DNA of 64,000 nucleotides. It comes from Diadema setosum (Eukaryota; Echinodermata; Echinoidea; Diadematoida; Diadematidae). A model generated the notes under the pieces. The model was not told the DNA's origin, did not search any database, and saw only the letters and a list, made by a program, of their open reading frames with translations. Positions 24,364 through 37,589 of this stretch are shown piece after piece (within the stretch, counting starts at the first letter, position 1; each line of letters opens with the position of its first letter). The DNA lies in the NCBI GenBank assembly GCA_033980235.1, contig CM067072.1, forward strand, positions 28,866,059-28,930,058. Direction: 5' to 3'. The position numbers and the translations under genes were made by a program.

Positions 24364-25196
24364 GCGATCATGAATTTTGACATTGTACAGTCCAAAAGCG
24401 GCCGTTTGTAGCTAATTTTTTTTTTTTTTTCGCGTTGGAAATTAAGGGGGGCGCACCGGGCGCATTTGCTGGCAATTTAATACTGGCAGCAACATCAGGA
24501 GAATGACATAACGATTAAATGCGAGCGAGCGAAGCGAGCGAGCTTGAAAATTTTGACATTTTACAGTCCCAAAACTGCCGTTTGAAGCTACATTTTTTCG
24601 CTTTGAAAATTAAGGGGGGGGGGGGGGGACACCGGGCGCAACTGCTGGTAATTACCCGGCAGCAACATCAGGAGAATAGCATAGCGATTAATATAATGCG
24701 AGCGAGCGAAGCAAGCGAGCTTGAAAATTTTGACATTGTACAGTCCCAAAACGGCAGTTTGTAGCTATATTTTTTCGCTTAGGAAATTAAGGGGGGTGGG
24801 GCGCACCGGGCGCAACTGCTGACAATTACTGGCAGCAACATCAGGAGAATGACCTAACGATTAAATGCGAGCGAGCTTGAAAATTTTGACATTTCACAGT
24901 CCAAAAACTGCCATTTGTAGCTATATCTTTTTCGCTTTGAAAAATAAGGGGGGGGGGGCGCACCGAGCGCAACTGCTGGTAATTACCCGGCAGCAACATC
25001 AGGAGAATGGCATGACGATTAAATGCGAGCGAGCGAAGCGAGCGAACTTGAAAATTTTGACATTTTACCATCCAAAAACTGCCGTTTGTAGCTGTACTTT
25101 TTTCGCTTAGGAAATTAAGGGGGTGGGGGCGCACCGGGCTCAACTGCTGGCAATTACTGGCAGCAACATCAGGAGAATGACATAACGATTAAATGC
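24364..25196 (+). repeat. 160-175-bp satellite array, five units
   Basis: Five head-to-tail units start near 24364, 24520, 24695, 24866 and 25024. Each runs from a GCGAGC-rich start through TTGAAAATTTTGACATT, a TTTTTTCGC block, a G-run, GCGCACCGGGCGCAAC and CAGCAACATCAGGAGAAT. Unit length varies mainly through the T and G runs. The array ends in a partial unit fused to a truncated retrotransposon at about 25244. Confidence 0.88.
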
Positions 25197-25236
25197 GAGC
25201 AGGGAGGTGTTTCTCTTCCCACCTCCCTGATGCGAG
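25193..25236. mobile_element. Ultrashort 30-bp palindromic insertion with 7-bp TSD
   Basis: A 30-bp body (25200-25229) with arms CAGGGAGGTG and CACCTCCCTG is flanked by direct repeats ATGCGAG (25193-25199 and 25230-25236). Sister satellite units near 24865 and 25021 keep the uninterrupted sequence ATGCGAGCGAGC, which serves as a paralogous empty site and confirms a 7-bp target duplication. The inner part of the right arm reads CAGGGAGGTGGGAAGAGA, identical to an isolated end at 19291. Confidence 0.88.
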
Positions 25237-25244
25237 CGAGCTTG

Positions 25245-27002
25245 ACAATTCATTTGACTTGGTACAAGCCCAGTACTAAGTGATAAATTAATAATATATA
25301 CTAAAGGATCTATTATTTGAAGAATTGTATTTTTCAACAAATAATTATCGATTCCATCACAACCTGGGCTTTTCCCTTCTTTCAAATTATGAATAATATC
25401 AATAACTTCTTCATTATACGTAGGGTCCAAAAATATAGTTTTAGGATTAGGTATATCTAGAAAATCATAAAACACTTTATTAGATGAAGGGATACTTTGT
25501 GATAAATTTTTCCCAATCGATGCAAAAAAATCATTAAAAATTTCGGCCATACCAGCAGGTACATTGCTTGAGGTATTACCCCATCGTACTTCTGAAATAC
25601 TAGATACATCATTAGATGTATTCATAACCTCTTTTATTGTTTTCCAAGTATTCTTAATATCATTTTTATATTTCATTATCTGGTTGACATAAAATTTTCT
25701 CTTTTGTAAACGCAATAAATTAGTAAGCGTGTTTTTATAAGTCACATATTTTTGTCTGTTTTTATCCGTAGGGTTACTCCTGTATTTATAAAACAAATTA
25801 TTTTTTCTATTAATCGATCTTAAAAGTGATTGGGTTATCCACGGGAGTCTTGGAGTTCTTTTATAAGAACTTTTCCTTGTGCAAAACGGAATATGTTCAT
25901 CAATTTTAGAAGTGATAGTTTTCATAAAATAATCATAACACAAATCAAGATCGGTATTGTTGTATACATAAAACCAATCAATATCTTTTAAACTATTTTG
26001 CAAATTAATAAGATTATTGGCCGTAATCTTACGACGTCTCTGATAATTATTTTGCCTAGTAGATAACTTAATTGGCACTTGTGTGAAGATTGGATAATGA
26101 TCAGAGATGTCAGATAAAACAATACCAGACTCGGGAATTGGGAGAATATTACAAAAAATATTATCAATCAAAGTGGCAGATCGGTCAGTAACACGGGTCG
26201 GCTTAGAAATTAACGGTAATAAGGAAACAGACATTAAGGTTTCTACAAATTCTTGCGAAATATGTTGGGAATTACATTTCATAAGATCAATATTGAAATC
26301 ACCCATTAAATATACGTGTTTATTTGTAAAGATAGAGTTCTGCATTAAATTTTGTATATACAACAAAAAATCATTCGGATTCGATCCAGGGGGTCTGTAA
26401 ACAACTCCAATCAGTATGTTTTTCCCATTCGGGTTTACCATTTCAACAAAAAGAGATTCAACTACATCAGTCATGACATTCAATTCTTCGTGGATAGAAT
26501 ATTCAAATTTGTTGGGGATGTATAAACCCACGCCACCACCCATTCTTTCTTTTCTATTTCTGTACACGAAATCAAAGCCGGATATAGAAAATAAATGACT
26601 TATATTGGGAGTCAACCATGTTTCGGTCAAACCTATAACAGAACTGTTATTACCAGAGTTTTCTAAAAATAATCGCAACTTATCAAAATTTCTACTTATG
26701 CTTCGTATATTCAAATGAGCTAACAAAAAATTGTCATCATCACTATTCATAACATATTGTTTATACTGATTTACAGTCAGATAAGCGCATGATGAACTTT
26801 GCACAGGATCTTCAGGATCAAAATTATATTCAAATTCTTGTGCTGAAGCATTAAGTTTGTTCGATATGTATGCTTCATATAAGGTGGAAGTTTTGTTTTC
26901 CTGCGCGGACGTAAAAGAGCGCCCAACTGTATCATGAAATTCATCATCGTTCACAGAGTTGAAAACAAATGTTGGATTAGCCATAAGTATAAAGAGAATC
27001 AC
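25245..27002 (-). CDS. Non-LTR retrotransposon ORF2, endonuclease and truncated RT
   Basis: The reading frame encodes an apurinic-like (EEP) endonuclease followed by the start of a reverse transcriptase, of the CR1/Jockey type. Endonuclease motifs are in order: HLNIRS (residues 96-101), LTETWL (125-130), GGGVGLYI (155-162), VVYRPPG (200-206), GDFNID (234-239), TLIDNIF (277-283) and SDISDHYPIF (296-305). After a PWIT linker (387-390), KEGKSPGCDGID (541-552) marks RT block 1. About 584 codons are uninterrupted, which suggests a young insertion. The catalytic RT core, the rest of ORF2 and the 3' UTR are missing: at about 25250 the frame runs into satellite DNA, adding about 36 non-homologous residues. 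The likely start is the Met at 26984. This is not an intact element. Confidence 0.9.
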
Positions 27003-28205
27003 ACCGGAATCGACAAAAGTTCCACTTAGACCTAGACCTGGAAATTGTAGTTATGTGGGAATGTACAGACCTGGAAGAAAAGAAAGAGAAACGCATATAC
27101 ACAAACATGAAACACATACAAGAAACACACACATGAAGCATAGACATGAGACACACACAAGACACGAGAAACAACAAGGACGCAGACAAGACATAGCCGA
27201 TGATATCAAATTGGGCACGCACGTCCGTGGCCTGTGTCTGCTCTGCCAATACAAAACGAGGCATAAGCAATGATGTCAGCTTGGATTTAACAACAGACTG
27301 CATTTGAGTTAGTGAGCTCCCTTGATATTCAAAAAAATATAATTTTCATACGAGATATATTCACGTGCATAATTCAAACTATCAATATGAATTTTTATAG
27401 GTTATTTGGGGATCAGGAGAGAAGGAGAGAGACGAAGGGAGACACGAATACATTTGATGTTTACTGTATGCACCTACACTGTAGTTTCTGATATTAACAG
27501 TAAGTGCCTATTGGCCATAATAAAACAATAAGTGTCATATCTTCACAAGTCATGATAGACAAACTACGATGTAGAAATCAATTCTGAATATTTGTTCGCT
27601 GGGAATGTCATGAAGGAGAAAATGGAAAAGAAATCAGAGAAGAACAAAGAAAAACAAATAACAAATACAGAACATCTCATAAGAGAGTTTAGACAATAAG
27701 CGTATAACTGATTGATACTATCAGCTTTCCCGGATATCACCTCATCGTAAGCTTTCTTCAACCCCATCCCTACCATTACAACACCTCAATCAAAATCAAA
27801 TTGAAGGGAATGAAACAAATTATCTGCTTAACGTAATAGAAGATTATTCCATATATACATAAGTGTTTATATTTTTTATATTCATTTAAGTTTGCAGAGA
27901 GAATGAGAACGAGATGAGATCAGTGAAACAAAAAATGGTATTGACTTTTTTGCTCAATCATTGATCATCATAAGCAGCGTCCGCAGGATTGGGACGTCCC
28001 ACTCGCCGAAGTCGCGAAGGGGGGAAACAAGCAACAAAAACAAAAACAAAATCGACACCATAGCGGGAAGCGCACCCACCAGGGAGGTGCACCTATCGTA
28101 CAGAGCGTACAACGGGTCGAGTGCACAGAATACTCGTACATTGTGCTATGTTTTAGCTAAAATTCAGTTGAAATACAAAGATCATTGTATGCAACCAGCG
28201 TTAAC
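27003..28205. other. Possible retrotransposon 5' UTR and noncoding DNA
   Basis: Upstream of the minus-strand retrotransposon ORF there is no recognisable ORF1. An ACACATGA-rich low-complexity stretch occupies about 27085-27180. The 5' end of the element could not be located. An isolated CAGGGAGGTG end followed by CACCT lies at 28081. Confidence 0.4.
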
Positions 28206-30228
28206 AGACTGCCGGGAACCATGCAGTACATCACACCTGCTAAGTAAAGTATTCGAAGTATAAGCATGAGGGGATACAGAGACTTTCAAAATAAAAAATG
28301 AAAAAAAAAACACACACACACACACAAAACAAAACAGCAGTTTAACTTACAGATTCAGATTCTTAGATACTAAAAAATTGAAACAACTGTTCATATCAGT
28401 GCAGGTGCAAATGAGAGGGCATGCTGCTCGTAAACAACATGCCAAACCTGTGGCCAGTCACCCATCAAAATCTTTTATAGACGCATTTGACACAGACTAT
28501 TATTCAGATTTTTCTTCTTGTGGACTGCACTACTCAGTATTTGGTTCTATGGTTCTATGGGACCACTAAAGTGGCATGTACTGTACTGAGTATAATTCAT
28601 TTGACTCATTCATTGTAAAAGAATGTTACAGCAACCATCATAATAAGACTGCCGGGAACCATGCAGTACACTACACCTGGTAGCAACAATTTCAAAGTAT
28701 TAGCGTGAGGGAATACAGTGTCTTTCACAATGAAAAAAACAAAAACAAAATCATTGATTTGACTTAGAGACTCAGATTCTTAGATACTAAAAAATTGGGA
28801 CAACAGTTCATATCCGTGCAGGTGTAAATGAGAGGGCATGCTGCTCGTAAACAACATGCCAAACCTGTGGCCAGTCACCCCTCAAAATCTTTTATAGACG
28901 CATTTGACACAGACTATTATTCAGATTGAGAGACGGAATTCAGCATGCATATAGTTGATGTCCTATCGGGCAAGGCCCAGGTAAAACGTACCTATCCAGC
29001 CCATGAGCGACTATATCGCAGGACAGGCATTACATTAGCAAAGATAAAATATTGTGGGTAATTATACTGACGCTCGCCAAAATCTATTATGGAATTACAG
29101 AGCCTTATACAAAGCGAATCATAGATGGGGGTTCCAATAAACTACTTGAAACGCAACTCCAAATACTTATCACACCAAAATCATATTAATAGATTGGGTC
29201 ACAAAACGATACTGAACGTTTTAGTGACATGAATGATCACTATCGTTTGCAGGGATAGTCAAATTTGGGATAACCAGCGATTATTGGCTTGAGTGTAGCG
29301 TGAAAGAAAAGAAGAAAAAAGCCCTCTGGTAATACAAAACCAGTAAAAAATTTACCAAAAGCAGGGTTGCATAATCATTCTCAAATGTTTGAACTATCGG
29401 AAACACTCGATAGATGTGTTTTGATAGATGTCTTGTTGAGGCATATAATAACAGTTGCATGTATTTTGCTTTTCGTTAAAACTTCTAGATTTTTCTTCTT
29501 GTGGACTGCACTACTCAGTATTTGGTTCCATGGTTCTATGGGCCCACTAAAGTGGCATGTACTGAGTATAATTCATTTGACCCATTCATTGTAAAAGAAT
29601 GTTACAGCAACCAACATAATAAGACTGCCGGGAACCATGCAGTACACTACACCTGCTCAGCAACAATTTCAAAGTATTAGCGTGAGGGAATACAGTGTCT
29701 TTCACAATGAAAAAAAAACAAAAACAAAATCATTGATTTGACTTAGAGACTCAGATTCTTAGATACTAAAAAATTGGGACAACAATTCATATCCGTGCAG
29801 GTGTAAATGAGAGGGCATGCTGCTCATAAACAACATGCCAAACCTGTGGCCAGTCACCCCTCAAAATCCTTTAAGAACACATTTGACACAGACTATTATT
29901 CAGAATGAGAGACGGAATTCAGCATGCATATAGTTAGTGACACATAAGGCAAGGCCCAGGTAATGCCCTATGCCAGTTGTCATGAAAAGAAATGAAGAGG
30001 AAAAGAAAAAAAAAAACTTCAGGAGAGGGGTAATGCATAAATCAGAATAATGTCTACCAATCGGGGTTTTTCAGTGAATGAAAAATATCAATGAATTGGG
30101 TCACAAAACGATACTGAACATTTAAATGACATAAATAATCACTATCGTTTACAGGGATAGCCAAATCTGGAATAACTAACCATTATTAACTGGAGTGTCA
30201 CATGAAAGAAAGAAGAAGATTTAAAAAA

Positions 30229-30259
<31 letters not shown>

Positions 30260-30484
30260 CAAAAAAAAAACCTCTGATAATACTCGCTCAAAACCGGTAA
30301 GGGGTTAACCAAAAGCAGGGTTGCGTAATCAATCTCAAATGTTAGCACTGCCGGAAATACTCGGTAGATGAGTTGTGTTTTCTAATCTGCACTCAAACTA
30401 TTTCTTTTTGAGGCCTTAAAGAGCAGTTGCATATCTTTTCCTTTTGGTTAAAACTTCTAGAATTTCTTCTTATGGACAGCACTA
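28206..30484 (+). repeat. Approx. 1-kb tandem repeat, three units
   Basis: Units beginning GACTGCCGGGAACCATGCAG start at 28206, 28647 and 29623. Unit 2 is about 976 bp. Unit 1 is only 441 bp because the middle (equivalent to about 28930-29490) is missing, with AGAT at both edges of the deletion. Unit 3 has diverged in its middle, carries an (AAAAC)n tract at about 30230-30270 and stops at 30484, inside the sequence TTCTTCTTATGGACAGCACTA, where the second copy of the 13-kb block begins. No ORF is supported. Confidence 0.88.
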
Positions 30485-33023
30485 TATAATACGAGTTCTA
30501 CTGGGATTATCATTATCATCACCATCATCATCTTGCGTATGTCATTTTTGTTTGCCTTGTGTATTCTTGCTATTGTTTGTGTCATGTGACAAAAACATGT
30601 GTGTGTGTGTGTGTGTGTGTGCGTGCGTGTGTGTGTGTGGTTAAATTCTTTTTAGAAATTGCTGATTTTGTTTATGATTGCAACAAAGTGATAGAAACGA
30701 ACATAATGCCGATTAATAGTCCTATATACGTTAGCGGCAGGCACGAATGATATCGAAACTTCCATAATGCTTCCAACTCGTGAGAACCTCACAGATACAT
30801 TTTCCCCTTTACATTATTTCCCAGGTCTGCTTTCAGTTGACTTTATAAGCTTTAGTACTACGAGAACTAATCGAAAGTAATTGTAGAAACATGATTATGA
30901 CAGGATTCGACCGTGACCATGAATATTGCAATCCCAGAGATAGTAAAACCCCCTATCAAAACAAAGTGTCCTTCAAATAAGGAAAAAAAAATCCTACATA
31001 GCGATAAAAGAAAAGAAGGATCAGTGCAGCAGTCGAGTGTAATGTAATGCGCAGTAAATGCTTTGTTAAATCCGATAAGCAGTCCTTTCAAATTTCGATA
31101 CTCTAAATGATGTTTCGAAAGAGCTGAAAGTTGATACTTGTATGCGATTCATTCCATGCTTAACCTGCAAAAGAAGGTCGTCTTGCGACACCACAAAGAC
31201 TCAAAAACAAGAACAAAACAAAAAAGTAGGGAAACCCCCCAGATTACAGATTTTCCAGAAAATGCTACAAAGGTTTGTTTTGATTATTTTTTGTCTTTTC
31301 TGTCTTGGAAAAAAAAAAGGATCAATCACATGCCTTCTTGGTCATAGTTATCCATGATCGATAAAGAGATCGTCTGCTGGTGTTGGCTATATAGGCATAT
31401 ATAGTAGATTTTCCAGATGCAAGAAACAGATCTTGAGGTCCATCACACTGGTCAATTGGTCTGCAAAGAACAACGACAAATAGCCGGATTTGTAGTCAGC
31501 TGTACTCTGTCGTTTCCTTCGCGTTTTTAGTTTTCTCGACTTTCTTTTAAATGAAAGTGCTGATGGGTGTGTACGCATGCGACGCGCACAAGGGTTTGTG
31601 TAATCAGGGAGGTGAGAGAAGTTCTGTGTTTGTGAAGTGACTAAGGTTTTTACGGAGCCTTGCTCCACCTCGTACCACGAAACTTGGATAACTATTAAAA
31701 AAAAGCTCCTCATTCACACTTCGTCGGTTTTTTTTTTCAAGTCTCACATTAGTAAATAGGCCTACTTTATCATGGAGGATCAATTGAAAAAATCAAACAA
31801 CACACCCAACAAATGCTAATGTTCAATTTTCGCTTTTCAGAATGTTCAATTATTTGGGTGAATGCAGCAATATTAGTAGAACGCATCAAAGAAATGTTTG
31901 AGGAAAATTGGACGATCCATGAAAAGTTATGAATTTTTAAAGTCTTTTTGCCACCAACGCTGGATGAGAAGATTACAACATCAGTCTGTGATGTCACAGC
32001 TGAACAACGATATGAAGAAAATATAAAGAGAATTCCAAAAACAGTAATTTTTCTAGCATAATGAAAGATCAATATTGGCTTACTCCTTTCAGAATGCAGG
32101 GGAAATTATACTACCCTTAACATGTCAATAACAAGTCAAGACAATGTTCACTTGTTTTTTCTTAATCATTTTGTGGCATTTTTGTTGTATTTTCCATATA
32201 TTGTTGTTCCGAATTGACATCAAGAAGTGTGGTATAGTCTCCTAGTCCAGCGTTGGCGGCATCGAACCCTTAAAAATTCATAACTTATGTCAACGGATTG
32301 TCAGATTTTCCTCAAATATCAACGAAGATGTATTTTATTGATATTGCTGCATTCACTCAATCCACATGCAGATGTACTGGTATATTTGGGGAAACTTCCC
32401 ATTTAAATGCTGCACAGTATGTGTTACAATTTTATTGTTCAAAAAGTTAATATTTCACATGGTACATTTTCTACATCCCCAAGGTAAATATTCTTTATTT
32501 GAGCCCTTCTTGATCACAATCCACTGTGTGGGTTGTATGATTATCAAAAGCCTCAAAATCGCTGAAATCATTACTGATCCTTGGATCGGCATCACATTAT
32601 CAGAAAATGAAAGTTCGTGTTTCTGACTCAAATTGGTACTTTTTTTTCATGTCTGTTTGACGTGCAGCTAATAATGATAAATCCATTCAGATCTTTTCTC
32701 TATATAAAGGATACACAGTGAAGTCAAAAGTTGACAATCGTATAAAGACAAGATGGGGATTTCTGGAAAAAAAAAAATTACCACAGGACTTTATGGGCCA
32801 ACCTTGGGCTTCTACTATAGGGCGGTGCTGGTAAAGCATTATGCTTGGTAAGTATTCCTTGCATTGATGGAAACAAGGCACACGACCTTTTGTACCATAA
32901 TACCTGCAACCTTTTGAGTAATATCCTTGAGAGAGGTGGAATGATAATAATACCTGCCATTGAAAATAATTACCTACACACAGGGCCGTCTATCTAAATA
33001 CCTTCTATGCAGCATTAACTTAA

Positions 33024-33405
33024 AGGGATCGTATAGTTTTGGTTGAGACCTAATTTCAGGTTTCTAACATTTTTGGTAAGATAATGAGAAACCTCTTATG
33101 AAATATGAAAGATCATGTAATTCTATGAGGAATTCAACGTTTATTTGATGAAAATTGGTTTTGAAATGGCCGAGATATCCAAAAAAGAGCGATTCTAATA
33201 AAGTGTGGGACCCACACTTTATTACAATCACTTTGTTTTACCTTGTTTTTGGATGTTTCCATCATTACAAACCCCAATTTTCATCAAATAAACTTTGAAT
33301 TCCTTTTAAAATGGTATGCTCTGTACTATATCATAAGTGTTTTCTTGGTATCTTGCAAAAAGTTAGAAGCCCAATTCTCATCTCCACCAATACTGTACCA
33401 TCCCT
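33024..33405. mobile_element. 382-bp TTAA foldback MITE, copy 2 only
   Basis: TTAA lies at both edges (33020-33023 and 33406-33409), and the ends are long imperfect inverted repeats (AGGGATCGTATAGTTTTGG against AGGGATGGTACAGTATTGG). Copy 1 has the uninterrupted site AACTTAATGATAC near 10729-10741. A second internal hairpin with arms AAAGTGTGGG and CCCACACTTT is at the centre. Its termini resemble those of the foldback at 48779-49134. No transposase is encoded. Confidence 0.9.
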
Positions 33406-33660
33406 TTAAGGATACTTTGCAACCTTGTAAGAGATATGTTCTCATTTTCCCTCCATCCTTCACTCTCCAGCCTTGCATTAGTGGTTTCGTGAGTTGTTGT
33501 TGTTGTTGTTCTTTTTCCAAGCAGAAATCACTGTTCCCTGATATGGTATTGCCCCCTCTACGGTGATCATACAAGAACGTTCAAAACAGCTCACTCTTCA
33601 GACTGTTGCCAAACAGAAAATTGTGATTTATAGCTATCCACAATTAGTGTTTGGCACTTG

Positions 33661-33695
33661 TACTGATCAGGGAGGTGAAACCTCCCTGTACTGAT
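33661..33695. mobile_element. Ultrashort 21-bp palindromic insertion with 7-bp TSD (copy 2)
   Basis: The counterpart of the insert at 12300-12334, with the same TACTGAT flanks and CAGGGAGGT/ACCTCCCTG arms and a single loop substitution. It therefore predates the divergence of the two long copies. Confidence 0.8.
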
Positions 33696-36600
33696 TCACA
33701 TGAAACCTGACAAGTGGCACAATTTCGTAATTTCTTACGGCATTCGCATTGATAAGTCCAGGAGTCCGTTACATGCAAGTCTTATGAGAGACTTTTCGCT
33801 CATAAGACGCGCTTATGGATTTGAAAGTTTCATATAGCTATACGAGCTGGAAAAATGATGACTTTAGTGTCCATGGCTTCACGTATCGAGAAAACGGTGT
33901 AACATTGTACTCGTGGCCTCAAGTTGTCTTGAAATGAATGCTACCTTATTAGACTCAAACATGACATTGAAATTTAAACTGCTGTGTTTTGTGATGGTTT
34001 TGGGCAGGTGAGCAATAGGTGAAATCTACGACAGAATGAAAATATGAATAATGGTAATAACAATGACTATCTAATGTTTGTATTAGAACATGGTGATAAA
34101 AAAAAACACAAACTGAAACAAATTTGGTAAACATTCCAACGAATATCTCTTTCCTTTAGAATGTCACTACCATGACGGCATAGCTTCCTCATTACGAAAA
34201 GCGCTACAGTTCGATGCATCTGTATAGGATACAGGTAGGACTACGATCGAGTTATGAATGATTATGAGTTGGACATAATTGTGGTGACTGTATAAACTGA
34301 CGGCAGACGGTGCACCACGTGACCAGAGATGCCAGCGGGCGCGACATACTTTGACACCGGTATTCCATAACGTTGACGTCACACTTCGCCATTCATCAGC
34401 TCTGTGCCAGAGAAAGGAAACAAGGCGCACAGTCAGGAAATATTTCACGACTCCGGCTCTCCCTCACCATCTGTCCCTCCCCTCCACCCGATCCTCCTCT
34501 ATTCTTTCTATCTGTCAATCTGTTTTCTCTCTCTATCGTGGGAATCCCACCTCCAGCTTTTCCCTCTCTTTCTCTATCTTTGTATTTATATCCGGTTTCT
34601 ATTTGAGGTATGGTTTTCAAAAACAGGCCGCTGTTGAAAAAAAAAAATAAATGTAGATCATCAGGCAACCCGAACCGGAGCTGAAATAAGACTAATAAGC
34701 ACTGCTAATAAGGTGCCTGTATATTCTATCTGTAAACAGCTATCTCTTCGGAAGCCCCATATTTTTAAGTTTGCATTCTGCGCAAACACTCGTCGGTTAT
34801 TAGATCTCTGGTGTTGTTCCTGAGGAAAGTAGGCCTACTCTGTAACTCTCTACACGCTTTGGTTTTGGGTTTCCCGCATTCTCGACGGGACAGGTTCCCC
34901 CGGAAGCCCCTGACCCCAACGGACGGGTGTCCCGCAATGACCGCCAGTTGACCTTTCAGCACAGAGCCCCTTGCTGCGGCGAAGGCGAATGTCATGGTCT
35001 CCCTTCTATTCTTTCCACCGGGGATCTGGAGGCATCGTGCCACGGCCCCCTGACTGCACGTTTTCCGCTGGAGAAAGTGGCGCGAAAAGTAAAGAAACCG
35101 CGCGCTGTGGTATCGATGTGGTATATGGATAATGTGAGTACAGTTATTGAGACGCAGAGATGATGAATACACATCTCAAGCGTTTTTCCTCAAAAGTCTC
35201 AACTCTCATCATTAGTATACCGTCTGCGTTGTGATCACCTCCACCCTACATTCGGTACGAGCTCATAACTCGCTCTTTTTCCGGGCCATTCCATGTTCCA
35301 CGGAGACACCGCAAACTACAAATAGCACGCACATCTGAGGTGAAAAAGGTGCTGGTACAGACCACTAAACGTGTACTGGCGCATATTAATTTGTTGCGGG
35401 CAGGCTGAGGCCGGCGAAGAAGCATGGAATACGAACGTCACTTGTCATCAACGAGTACATGTATAAGTAATGAAACAACCTGATATTGATCCACGTATGA
35501 AATTGAATATTAACAGGAAATATTACGCAGGCATTAATGCGTTAAGACTGTATTAAATTGCGCAGAGGGTTATAGCGGATTTTTAGTGTACACATGTTGT
35601 TGTGTTTTGTTTTGAACGGTAGATTCCCCCCCCCCCCCTTCGCCACAGTGAAACAAGTGTACAGCTGTCATAGAGAATTGCTTCAGTTCAAATCATTTCA
35701 TATTTTCACTTTTCTCAAAGAAATTACAAAGTCATTGACAGTAATACGAGTAAGAATACACAGTGTATACAACCATGTCTTTTGAGTGAAGAAACAAAAA
35801 AGAAGAACTTATTGAACACAAAATTTAAAGTTAATGGTCATATCATGATATAGAAGTGTCACAAGGAAATAACAGACATATTATGATGACACCACTCCTC
35901 TTACAAACTGATTTTACCCCTCTGGCGAAATGGTGATAACAATTCACAGTATATTCAGTGATGAAGTCTTTTAACGCAACACAAAGACATTAAGACAGAT
36001 GTAAACAAGACTATAATGATAGGCAATACATACTCATACATCAATACTTCAATACTGTAAAATATAAAGATAAAATGCACACAATCATACATAATATTAA
36101 TTTTAGTATGACATTGTACACATGCATTATAAGAATACGTACATGATGATACAGTATACACGCATCTTATAGACAATGCCATGAATACAAAATGTTATGC
36201 AGCATAAATTATGTTTAATGCTTATCACTTTGGGTATCGCCAGTAGGCCATGAATGATATTGTGAGAAGTGAGAAGTTGAACCTGCTCAAAAAATAATTT
36301 CCCAGCTAAAATTGCGTTATCAACTAAGAGCAAAACAAAGCATAAATATAGCTGATCATCTGCATTGAGCGCAAAGCTAATATCAATATACATCTGTTGA
36401 TCATAATGTATACAAATTTCCCAAAATCAGCCACAGTAATCCTCTGGAGACTACAGTCAGCAACACCTAGCGCACTGACAAAATACATAGCTTTGGAGTA
36501 CAGGTTATTATGTAGAGTTTTATCGCAAACGAGCTAACTCTTTTAGGTTGATATATTTGCGATTAGAGCTGCTAAAAAGAGAGAATACAAAAAAGATAAG

Positions 36601-37589
36601 GTTATTCTTAATCATACTTTCAAGAACATTCCTTGCTATTTCAAGTGAGGTATCTTAAAGAATATTTTACTCTTTATATATCAACATGACATGGACTTAC
36701 TTCAAAATGTTTAAAATGGCGTTTAACTCCAGTATTTGCGAAACTCTCCATATCTACATTATGCATACTCTAAGTTATTATTTTTGTGTGTATTATGTAT
36801 ATATTTACACAGACAATCAATCGTGCACACAAAAATACCATGCGTTCAAAATACAGATAGCTATCAAAACAAAGACACATATTTTGGCACAAAGCCAAGA
36901 CACACCATAACAATAACACGGATTATTATCGCTGAGAGATTTTCAGGAATTCCATAAAAACGCCCACGATTGTCAAACAAGACTACTTTTTCTTTTCTTC
37001 TGTTTAACACATAGAAGAATTCAAGTAACACACCATGTCAAATTAATGCATTTTTGCGGTGTGTTGTTTCTATTGGAACTAACTGACATTCCCCTACATC
37101 GACGTGAACACTAAAACACTGAGTAACTTTAGCTTATTTACGTCGATGAAGGGCAATTTGTTAATTAGTTGCAAAACAGTATTATGTATCACGCTAATCA
37201 CTTGTATTCAATCAAGTACTGTACAGTGTAGTATGCATTACACATAAGACTATACGAGGTTATTCTAGTATTTTGGAGGGCAATGAACCCCCGAGTTATA
37301 CAAACAATAATTTAAAACACATCATGGAACAATATTACCAAAGAGATGACCTATATTATACCTTTCACAGCTTTGTTAACTATTTTACGTAATACGCCAT
37401 ACACCTGTATTGTATAAGTCGAAACCCTGCTTAATCGTAGTTTCTGCTAGTTTTATCATGCAGAACTAAATGCAACCTGATAAAAAGCAAAACAAAAACA
37501 TTAACGAACCCTTAATTACACTCTCAATCAAAACCATCATGAAAAAACTCTCATAATCACATGAACAAAATGATACAAAGGGAAATTAA

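Noticed and set aside
24364..25196. Regularly spaced repeats considered as a CRISPR array
   Set aside because: The units are contiguous 160-175-bp satellites without unique spacers, in eukaryotic DNA.
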